A DNA stretch of 64,000 nt from Leptospira langatensis (GTDB lineage Bacteria; Spirochaetota; Leptospiria; Leptospirales; Leptospiraceae), in contig NZ_RQER01000001.1 in assembly GCF_004770615.1 (NCBI RefSeq), positions 434,001 through 498,000 on the forward strand. The letters are read 5' to 3'. The notes beneath the pieces were generated by a model. That model saw nothing but the letters and a program-made list of their open reading frames with translations. It made no database searches and was not told the DNA's origin. This document shows positions 57,418-64,000 of this stretch, one piece after another (positions within the stretch are counted from its first letter, which is position 1; every line of letters begins with the position of its first letter). A program made the translations under genes and the position numbers.

Positions 57418-57993
57418 TTAGGAGGGATTCTCTAGAAGTTTGCGGATTTGGTCTCGGATCTTTGCGGCGGTCTCGTAGTCCTCAGCCTTGAGAGCGTTGT
57501 CCAGGGAATCTTGTAGTATCTCCAACTGGGATTTAGGCAACTGGGAGATCTTTTCCTTTCCGATCGTCTCTCCTGGGATCTCGTCGTCTTTCATGACGAT
57601 TCCCGCCTCTTCGATCACCTTTTTTGCCAGATAAATGGGAGCATTCGCACGAAGCGCCAAGGCAATGGAATCACTCGGACGAGCGTCTAGAACGATGAGT
57701 TCCTCGTCTTTTCTCAGAGTGATCTTTGCGTAGAAGGTATTGTCTATGATCTCTTCGATCGCGATCTTTACGATCTGCACTCCTAGAGTAGTCAGAAGGA
57801 TCGTCATCAGATCGTGAGTCATCGGCCTAGGAGGTTTTGTACCTTCCAAGACAGAAGTAATGGAATGAGTCTCTAAAGGGCCGATAAAAATCGGGACCAC
57901 CCTCTGATCCGAATCGTCCTTCGCCTTTAAAAAAACAGCGAATCCGACATTGGTCAGAGAGATATTGTATATGGTCGCTTCCAAGAGATCCAT
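57418..57993 (-). CDS. DUF151 bifunctional-nuclease protein with UVR motif
   Basis: This 191-residue protein opens with a DUF151 domain (bifunctional nuclease family: VVPIFIGPLETHSI, RPMTHDLMTILLTTLG, LDARPSDSIALALRANAPIYL). A C-terminal UVR motif follows (LDNALKAEDYETAAKIRDQIRKLL), as in UvrB/UvrC and McsA partner proteins. Nuclease activity is known for plant members only; in bacteria the role is unclear. Confidence 0.92.
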   Translation of the reverse strand: MDLLEATIYNISLTNVGFAVFLKAKDDSDQRVVPIFIGPLETHSITSVLEGTKPPRPMTHDLMTILLTTLGVQIVKIAIEEIIDNTFYAKITLRKDEELIVLDARPSDSIALALRANAPIYLAKKVIEEAGIVMKDDEIPGETIGKEKISQLPKSQLEILQDSLDNALKAEDYETAAKIRDQIRKLLENPS

Positions 57994-58052
57994 TTCCTAG
58001 TATTCGAACCTACCTTCGATTCCCGAAATGTCAAGCCTTCTAATCCTGGGGC

Positions 58053-59930
58053 TCAAGTCGAGTTTAATCCTTTAATCCAGGTGTCGATTTCGGCGCACAT
58101 TTCTCTCACTACAGGCATATGAAAAACGATACCTAAGTGTCCCTGTTCATAGGTAACGATCTTATTCTTTTTGTGAGGAAGTGCAGCTAAATCGTTCTCG
58201 ATGGTTTCGCTCGGGACCACTTTGTCCACGGAACCGAGAACGGAAAAAAGTGGGACCTGCAAATTTTTCTGTAGAGCGGTGTAATCCAGAGTTCCGTCAT
58301 AAGAAAGGAAGGATCGGTCTTGGCTCAATTGAGATCTCAAAAATTGTAGAACAACCTTCGTAGACTCTTCGCAGAAAATATCTTCGATCAGAAAATACCA
58401 TTCTGGAGGAGAGATCTGTTTGTATCCCACGAAGTCTCTCAGGTTGACCACCTTCGCGTGTAAGTCGAACGAGACGGCACGCAAAGAAGAATGAAGTCCT
58501 AGAAGGAACTTGAAGAATTTATTCAAGTCAACGGTAGGCAGAGTAGTCTGCAAAGAGAAGGAAGTAAGATCGAACAGAAAATCGGAAATCGTTTTAGAAG
58601 GAACCAATTTCAAGCCCATCTTCAGAATATCCAAGCCGGGGATCTGCGCTTGTAAGCGGATGAAATTGGGAGAAGTGATGGATACGATCCCTGCGATCGT
58701 TTCTTCCGGATTCGGAAGTGTTATGCCGGAATTGGATTTGCGTTTTACGATCTCGTCATATGCGGAAGAGTAGAAGCGAGGGATCATTCCCCCCATGCTA
58801 TGACCGACTACTACGAGTTTTTCATTCGGGAAATTCTCCCGTATCCAAGCAAGCACCGCTGGGAAATCCTCTTGGATAAAATCGTCCACAGTCCAGCCTT
58901 CTCTGATCCCGAATAAGGGAAGCGTCCTTCTGGACCTTCCCCGCATATCCATGGAGAAGACCCTATATCCGTAACGAAGGCAGAGTTCTCTTGCCACCTT
59001 GTCCATAACGGATCTTCTGCAGAAGAATCCTGGGATAAGTAAAAGGTTTTTGCCGGAATCGTTCCTGTCCTTTGGCTCGAATCGTTTCAAGCTAACGGAA
59101 TAACCATCTCCCGAAGGGATGATATAACTCGCATCCAAACGATAGGATCTTTGGTAGGTATGAGAATCGAATACGATCGTTGTGACCGGTTCCGCTTGGC
59201 CAAAGCCTCTCGTATAAAAGAGATGCTTAGCTCTGGAATGAAGGTCCGATTTCTCTATATTCTTTCTTGCGTAATACGGATCGCCTTTGACCCCCATTTC
59301 CTTGGAGATCACGAAGTCCACGATATCGTAGAGGCTGTACAATTGCTGGCGGACTTCTTCTTCCTGCTCGGGAGTCATATTGTCCCTGCGGATCCCCCAA
59401 AGCATTCCGATCGGAAAGCCTTTGATAAACAGAGGAATTCCCGCTGCATAGTTCATTGTCTTGGTAAGAAGCTGCTTTAAATTGGGATGCACTCTTTCGT
59501 CGTGCAAGCTATGGAAATAGACATCCGGTCTCGCCTTTTTCTCGACGGAGACAATCGCCTCTCTCAAGTATTTGGCGGAAAGATTGTCCGGATCCTGGAT
59601 GGAAATAGGGATGGTAGTCTTGATGAATTCTTCGATACTCTGGACCCCGATCCTTTCCGTGACCTGTTTCATCTTAAAATGAGTAGAAGAGGCAACGATC
59701 TTGAGATCCTTATCCTGAATGGCCTCGAAAATAGAATATTGGAATACTGGCTTTCCGTTCGGAAGGGTCATGGAGACCATCTTATTCACGAAGGCAGTCC
59801 ATACTTTCTGTAGGAACAGATTCGTGCTCTCGGAGAGAGGGAAGATATAGATATCCTCGGCTCCTACGGAATACGAGCCGCCTTTTCTACGGGGCTTGGG
59901 GTTGACCTTTCGGGCTAGGGTCTGGTCCAT
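58053..59930 (-). CDS. Alpha/beta hydrolase with GAF-like N-terminal region
   Basis: This 625-residue protein is unusually long. The N-terminal 230 residues contain a GAF-like stretch (LPNGKPVFQYSIFEAIQDKDLKIVASS...). The C-terminal 340 residues are an alpha/beta hydrolase: LLIPGFFCRRSVMD, VVVGHSMGGMIPRFY (Ser nucleophile), VLGSVDKVVPSET (Asp) and YEQGHLGIVF (His). Probably a lipid or ester hydrolase acting on a large substrate; the front domain may sense a ligand. No signal peptide. Confidence 0.85.
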   Translation of the reverse strand: MDQTLARKVNPKPRRKGGSYSVGAEDIYIFPLSESTNLFLQKVWTAFVNKMVSMTLPNGKPVFQYSIFEAIQDKDLKIVASSTHFKMKQVTERIGVQSIEEFIKTTIPISIQDPDNLSAKYLREAIVSVEKKARPDVYFHSLHDERVHPNLKQLLTKTMNYAAGIPLFIKGFPIGMLWGIRRDNMTPEQEEEVRQQLYSLYDIVDFVISKEMGVKGDPYYARKNIEKSDLHSRAKHLFYTRGFGQAEPVTTIVFDSHTYQRSYRLDASYIIPSGDGYSVSLKRFEPKDRNDSGKNLLLIPGFFCRRSVMDKVARELCLRYGYRVFSMDMRGRSRRTLPLFGIREGWTVDDFIQEDFPAVLAWIRENFPNEKLVVVGHSMGGMIPRFYSSAYDEIVKRKSNSGITLPNPEETIAGIVSITSPNFIRLQAQIPGLDILKMGLKLVPSKTISDFLFDLTSFSLQTTLPTVDLNKFFKFLLGLHSSLRAVSFDLHAKVVNLRDFVGYKQISPPEWYFLIEDIFCEESTKVVLQFLRSQLSQDRSFLSYDGTLDYTALQKNLQVPLFSVLGSVDKVVPSETIENDLAALPHKKNKIVTYEQGHLGIVFHMPVVREMCAEIDTWIKGLNST

Positions 59931-60056
59931 TGTTTAAGTTTCCAACCGGCCCTTTTGGCTGGCAATCTGGAATTCTATAAGAATTCTCGCTTAAAACGCG
60001 GATTTGAGAGAGATTTATCAAATTTTTCTGGATCTAGTTTAGAAAACCTGGATGGA

Positions 60057-61529
60057 TCATTCCCCTACGCAGAGACGAATTTGTATTTTCTTCTCTCCGT
60101 TGAATTTCCAATGCAGATCTCCTTTCATTTGGGTGACTAACAATTTTACCAGTTTGAGACCCAGGCCCTCTGAGGAATCCAGATCGAAATCTTCTGGGAA
60201 AGGGACACCGTTATCGGAGACTTCCAAATTCACAACTGTTCCTTCTTTGCGAAGAAGGATATGCACCTTACCTTCTTTGTTTCCGGGAAAGGCGTATTTG
60301 AGAGTATTTGTTAGAAGTTCGTTTACTACCAAACCGAATGGGATTGCCGTCTTTGCATCCATCTCTAAAGGCTCCAGATCCTGGAGCAGGGAGATCCGAT
60401 TCGTATCCTGATGGAAGGCGTTAAGTAGGGTTATGCTGATCCTGTCTATGTACTTATCCAAGCGAACTATGTTCAATCCTTTGGAGGTATAGAGCATATC
60501 GTAAAGATTGCCTACGGAATGGATACGATGTACAATATTTGCAAGGGAATGCTTAACGTTTATTTCGGAGGAATTCTCCGCTTCGATCTCGATGATACTA
60601 CTGATCATGGTCAGACTATTTTTAGTCCTATGCTGCAATTCCTGAAATAAAAACTCTCTTTCCTCCAGATCCTTGGAAAGGGATTCAAGAAGATTGCATT
60701 CCTTAGAAATATCACGAAAAACTAATACTGATCCTATGGTATAGCCTCTTGCCGAACGAATAGGCGCAGAAGTCTCTGAGATCCTGTATTCAGCTCCGCT
60801 TTTGGAAAGAAGAAGGGCCTCGTTCTCCAAACCCATGATCTTTTCCCGAGAAGTTACGTGGTCGATCGGATTTCGGATCCTTCTTCTGGTCCTAGCATTT
60901 ACGATCTTAAACACCCTTTCGATCGGTTCTCGGATCGCATCCTCCGCTCTCCAACCAGTCAATACTTCGGCAACATAGTTCATATCCGTAATATTGCCTA
61001 ACTCGTCTGTGGAGATGACCCCGTCCCCAATGGACCTAAGAGTGGCTTCTAATAATTCTTGGTTCTCTTTTAGAGACTCTTCGCTTCTTTTTAGACGAAG
61101 ATGTGATTCATAAAGCTTGAACGCCATCTTGATGGACGCGAGAAGAACGGTTTCCCCCGAATTCTTTACCACATAACCGTAAGAAGTAATCTTTTCCGTT
61201 TTTGCTACAACTTCAGGCTCCGTATGACTGGAGAGGAATACGATCGGAATTTCCCGTAATTTAAGGATCTTTAATGCAGTATCGGTGCCATCCTCTTCTT
61301 CTCTGAGATCGATATCCATTAGAATGAGGTCGATCGTATAATCATTCGTTGCGATTCGGATGGCCTCTTCGGCTGAATAGGCAGGAATCACCTTGTATCC
61401 GTTTTTTTCTAGCCTCTGGGTTTCGGAGAAGGCAATGATTGCCTCATCCTCCACGAGAAGGATGGTCTTCTTTCTCTCCTCTTGGCCTGTAAAATTTTCC
61501 TTAAAGATACTGGCGACTGTCTGGATCAT
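60057..61529 (-). CDS. Response regulator-PAS-histidine kinase hybrid
   Basis: This 490-residue protein starts at ATG 61529 with AGGAGAAA upstream. Residues about 20-135 are a receiver domain (LLVEDEAIIAF, DLILMDIDLRE with the phosphoacceptor Asp, SSHTEPE, KNSGETVLLASI). A PAS domain follows (about 170-295), then an HisKA_2-type dimerisation segment (FLFQELQHRTKNSLTMISSIIEIEAE) and an HATPase_c domain (VNELLTNTLKYAF, DNGVPFPEDF, GLGLKLVKLLV). It would both receive and transmit phosphate. A 12-bp inverted repeat lies just upstream. Confidence 0.92.
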   Translation of the reverse strand: MIQTVASIFKENFTGQEERKKTILLVEDEAIIAFSETQRLEKNGYKVIPAYSAEEAIRIATNDYTIDLILMDIDLREEEDGTDTALKILKLREIPIVFLSSHTEPEVVAKTEKITSYGYVVKNSGETVLLASIKMAFKLYESHLRLKRSEESLKENQELLEATLRSIGDGVISTDELGNITDMNYVAEVLTGWRAEDAIREPIERVFKIVNARTRRRIRNPIDHVTSREKIMGLENEALLLSKSGAEYRISETSAPIRSARGYTIGSVLVFRDISKECNLLESLSKDLEEREFLFQELQHRTKNSLTMISSIIEIEAENSSEINVKHSLANIVHRIHSVGNLYDMLYTSKGLNIVRLDKYIDRISITLLNAFHQDTNRISLLQDLEPLEMDAKTAIPFGLVVNELLTNTLKYAFPGNKEGKVHILLRKEGTVVNLEVSDNGVPFPEDFDLDSSEGLGLKLVKLLVTQMKGDLHWKFNGEKKIQIRLCVGE

Positions 61530-61546
61530 TGGATTTCTCCTAACGT

Positions 61547-61592
61547 AAATTGTGTCAACGGTTGAGATGTTATCTATATTTTGACACAATTT
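61547..61592. promoter_or_regulatory. Perfect 12-bp inverted repeat before the hybrid kinase
   Basis: AAATTGTGTCAA and TTGACACAATTT, 22 bases apart, lie 18-63 bases before the start codon. The half-sites look like a dimeric regulator's operator and one contains TTGACA-like promoter bases. Confidence 0.65.
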
Positions 61593-61721
61593 CCCACGGG
61601 AGAAATTCCGAGGCAAGCAAAACCGGAGAAAATGAATTTTTTGGAGCTAAAGTAAAAGGAAACGAAAACTAGATCGAAGGATCTAGTTGGAACATAATAA
61701 AAACGTTATTCTGTCGCATAA

Positions 61722-61879
61722 CAGAAGGACTTGCCGTTTTGCAGTTTGCCTTCCTGGCAAACTTGGCTCCACGGCGTCTTTTGCACTCGCTTTGCCATCC
61801 TGGCTCGCGGCGCAATCGTTTACGCTTCCTATGGGGCGCTACGATTGCTTTCGTGCAAAAGCTTCAAGTCCTACTGGGC
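61722..61879. repeat. 158-bp structured element with inverted ends copying the tRNA 3' arm
   Basis: The left end CAGAAGGACTTG and right end TTCAAGTCCTACTGGGC are inverted relative to each other. Both match the 3' part of the adjacent CAT-anticodon tRNA (12 of 12 and 16 of 17 bases). Internal stems include GGACTTG/CAAGTCC, TTTTGCA/TGCAAAA, AGTTTGCC/GGCAAACT and GCAATCGT/ACGATTGC. Frames through it (61687-61917) look like spurious coding. Confidence 0.5.
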
Positions 61880-61930
61880 TAAGCTTTATGAGATTTTTGG
61901 ATTTGATCTGTGAATAAATGAAGAAGATAT

Positions 61931-62007
<77 letters not shown>

Positions 62008-62061
62008 AGAGCCTCCAGTTTTTTGGAAGCTCGATGCGTTTCAAGTCGATTTTGTTAGAAG

Positions 62062-62688
62062 TCATTTTGTTTTCAGGTAACGACTCGGATTTCCAAACCA
62101 TTCTTTTAGATCGGCTCTTTCCTTGTAGAAGGCAATGTAGATCGTGTAGGCCTCGTCTCCTTTTCTGATGAGATAGAATAGGATCTGGAGAGGATTCCCT
62201 CCGGAGTTATCTTCCTTGGTCCATTGTAGTATCTCCGCGTTTTCTAGTTTTATTTTTTCCGGAGAATGATTTGGAAATACCGCTTCCAAAGCCTGGATCC
62301 CGGTTTGTTCCTCTCCGGTTCGGTCCAATTTTCTCCAGATCACGAGCCAGGCCCTGTCCTTGAGCGGAACGGCCCTCCATCTTTTTCTGGATTCGGTACG
62401 GACGAGCGCCTTCTCCGGAAAATCGATTTTCAGGAAATTTTCCTGAAAAAGTTCTCCCGGTTGATAGACTTTCTGGTCCGGATCCAGAGGGACTGCGAAG
62501 AGAGCGCCCGTGACTGGAAATAGGATCAGATAAAGAAGGGCGAAGGCGGAGAGGAAGGTAAAAATGGAATTTTCCCTGATCATGGAAACGGAAGGAATAC
62601 GGATAAGACTGCGAGAGAAAGAGATCAGGATGGAGGATAGAGAAAAGAGTAAGCGACGAAGAAGAAACAACAGTTGCAAGAAGATCAA
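62062..62688 (-). CDS. Hypothetical membrane-associated protein
   Basis: This 208-residue frame starts at TTG 62688 inside the stop of the preceding gene (TTGA). Residues 1-65 are hydrophobic (two segments, including SIFTFLSAFALLYLILFPVTGALFA); an internal Met at about residue 37 gives a normal signal-peptide start and may be the true one. The mature domain is soluble, with WRAVPLKDRAWLVIWRKLD and LQILFYLIRKGDEAYTIYIAFY. It resembles small exosortase-associated or EpsI-like domains only vaguely; I do not assign it. Confidence 0.65.
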   Translation of the reverse strand: MIFLQLLFLLRRLLFSLSSILISFSRSLIRIPSVSMIRENSIFTFLSAFALLYLILFPVTGALFAVPLDPDQKVYQPGELFQENFLKIDFPEKALVRTESRKRWRAVPLKDRAWLVIWRKLDRTGEEQTGIQALEAVFPNHSPEKIKLENAEILQWTKEDNSGGNPLQILFYLIRKGDEAYTIYIAFYKERADLKEWFGNPSRYLKTK

Positions 62689-63179
62689 AAAATAATCTCC
62701 TCCAAGATGAGTTCTCTGTATTTCGTGAGTTGAAAGACTGGAATGGATTGCTTTTCCTTACGATCGGCGAGTGTATCTTCTCCTTTTTTCTTGAATTTGG
62801 AAATGGTCTTATTCTCGAAGACAATGACTCCCATATATTCTCCGCTTACCTCGTAAGGTGCTCCTCCAGCGAGTCTGGAAACGTATTTTCGTAATCTTCT
62901 ATCGAATTTGTTGTCTCTATATTTATAATATACAGTGTGCCCGTTCCAATCGTAAAAGACCGCATAGTTTCCTTGCAGTCCTTGGAAGAACAGTTTTAGG
63001 TTTTCCGGATAATTGGGAGAAGAATCGTTTAGGCGATCTTTTAGGTCTAAGGCTCGGGGCTCCTGGAGCGAGATTGTGCCTCTATAGGTGTTTCCGGCCG
63101 GTTCTGCGAGTAGATTAGAAATACTGAATATACTAAGTAGGATCCAAACTAGACCGAATGAAAGGCCGGAGAAACTCAC
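62685..63179 (-). CDS. Exported hypothetical protein
   Basis: This 164-residue protein starts at GTG 63179, overlapping the preceding stop by one base. It has a signal peptide (LVWILLSIFSISNLLA, cleaved near AEPAG). The mature part contains LKLFFQGLQGNYAVFYDWNGHTVYYKYRD and YMGVIVFENKTISKFKKKGEDTL. No family is recognised. It is translationally coupled to both neighbours. Confidence 0.75.
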   Translation of the reverse strand: MSFSGLSFGLVWILLSIFSISNLLAEPAGNTYRGTISLQEPRALDLKDRLNDSSPNYPENLKLFFQGLQGNYAVFYDWNGHTVYYKYRDNKFDRRLRKYVSRLAGGAPYEVSGEYMGVIVFENKTISKFKKKGEDTLADRKEKQSIPVFQLTKYRELILEEIIF

Positions 63180-64000
63180 TATTCGCTCTCTAGATCTTCG
63201 GATTCGGGAGGTTTTCCGCCCCCGCCGCCACCACCGGAAGGAGGTGACCCGCCGCCGGGTCCGTCCCCGCTAGGAGCTCCTCCGCCCGAAGGGGAGGAAT
63301 TCGAGCCTCCGCTGAGAGGAACTGGACTCGAGCCATCTCCTCCGCTGCTAGGACGGGATCTTCTGGAGCCTCCCGTTCTACGAGGCCCGGTCTTGGAAGT
63401 TTCCTTTTGTTCCACTGTGGGAGGAGTATAGGTCGGATCCAATTTTTTTCGAAGCTGGTCTAGTGCCGCCTGAGCCGCTCTCTTTACTTTCTCACTCGGA
63501 TCTCTTTGAGCCTTATATTCTAGGATCTCTATGACTGCGGGATCTTCCGTTTCCGCCAAATGCTTGATGGCTCTCAATCGCACGGTAGCATCGTCGTCCC
63601 TGGCAAAAGAATATAATTCTTCTATAATGTCTTTATCGCCTAAGGAAACAAGAGCGGTGATCGTATGTATCTTTAGGGCTTGGTAGTCCTGGATATCATT
63701 CTTGGATTTTAGATTTCTGATCTTATCCAGCAATTCTCTAAGCGGTGCAATGGCAGCTGTGGATTTGATCTTTCCGAGAGCGTTTACGGAATAGGCTCGG
63801 ATCGTGATCGGTTCCTTCTCATCTTTGACCGTAGTGATTAGCACGTTCTCGATGGAAGAGTTCTTTACCTTTCCAAAATACAATGCGATCTGGGCACGCA
63901 CTTCCGGATCGTTGAATTTCTCCTGAAATCTTGCCTCCAAAACGGAGAATGCATCGTGCGCTTCCGGAAATTCTCCCAGAGCGTCTATGAGTGCGATGAG
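63179..64000 (-). CDS. HEAT-repeat protein, 5' end beyond the window
   Basis: The reading frame is open to base 64000, so the N-terminus is missing; the TTG at 63940 is internal. At least five HEAT-type helical pairs are visible ([56 protein letters not shown]). A low-complexity tail of about 70 residues follows, rich in Gly, Ser and Pro with runs of Gly, ending in EDLESE. HEAT arrays are binding scaffolds; the partner is unknown. It is coupled to the exported protein downstream. Confidence 0.85.
   Translation of the reverse strand, partial: LIALIDALGEFPEAHDAFSVLEARFQEKFNDPEVRAQIALYFGKVKNSSIENVLITTVKDEKEPITIRAYSVNALGKIKSTAAIAPLRELLDKIRNLKSKNDIQDYQALKIHTITALVSLGDKDIIEELYSFARDDDATVRLRAIKHLAETEDPAVIEILEYKAQRDPSEKVKRAAQAALDQLRKKLDPTYTPPTVEQKETSKTGPRRTGGSRRSRPSSGGDGSSPVPLSGGSNSSPSGGGAPSGDGPGGGSPPSGGGGGGGKPPESEDLESE

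Noticed and set aside
61687..61917. Protein-coding frames of 60-76 codons near the CAT tRNA
   Set aside because: They lie across a strongly self-complementary element and have Cys/Trp/Phe-rich compositions unlike nearby proteins.

Overview
The window looks like chromosomal DNA of a Leptospira species. The evidence is several lipoproteins with loose spirochaetal lipoboxes, a 2,759-residue protein resembling the Leptospira-restricted 'longest protein' family (TIGR04388 as I recall it), DUF1566 surface proteins, an Lsa36-like surface protein, and frequent TTG/GTG starts. Species cannot be fixed from sequence alone. Housekeeping parts and the surface-protein genes are moderately GC-rich; about 13.5-18.9 kb is clearly AT-richer.

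Layout. (1) 1-3.0 kb: a truncated lipoprotein gene, a RelE/ParE-type toxin-antitoxin pair, a Phd/VapC pair and a small lipoprotein. (2) 3.2-16.8 kb: a surface/secretion locus with two DUF1566 proteins, the giant protein and three short exported proteins. The giant protein ends in a Hint autoprocessing domain and a C39-like cysteine-peptidase domain, the architecture of a polymorphic toxin. (3) 16.8-20.6 kb: accessory DNA with another RelE-type TA pair, a DUF1016-N/thermonuclease fusion, a structured non-coding stretch and a DDE-transposase insertion sequence. (4) 20.7-33.6 kb: phosphoesterase, TPR protein, ilvB-ilvH, two tandem chemoreceptors, hemW, a GH3 N-acetylhexosaminidase and an SGNH hydrolase. 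(5) 33.7-41.3 kb: an orphan protein, a molybdopterin oxidoreductase and a molybdenum-cofactor cluster (moeB-rhodanese; moaA, moaD, moaE, mobA), interleaved with VOC and YCII proteins. (6) 41.4-53.7 kb: tRNA-Gly, tig-clpP-clpX, tatA-tatC with a PP2C-like protein, a 55-residue gene, a coiled-coil protein, thioredoxin, an MBL/cyclic-nucleotide-binding fusion, an acyl-CoA dehydrogenase, a surface protein and an ACT protein. (7) 53.7-64 kb: an ECF42-type sigma factor with its DGPF partner, an MFS exporter, a phasin-like protein, a DUF151 nuclease, an alpha/beta hydrolase, a hybrid response regulator/kinase, a structured 158-bp element beside a CAT-anticodon tRNA, and three overlapping genes ending in a HEAT-repeat protein cut by the window edge.

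How parts work together. The tig-clpP-clpX overlap links folding to proteolysis. The moa/mob/moe genes make the cofactor needed by the adjacent oxidoreductase, although moaC, moeA and mogA are not here. The best candidate for an undescribed system is the 3.2-16.8 kb locus. Two smaller patterns also stand out. Both RelE/ParE-type TA modules lie between diverged copies of the upstream DNA of their neighbour gene. A compact element with inverted ends copies the T-arm/acceptor of the adjacent tRNA.
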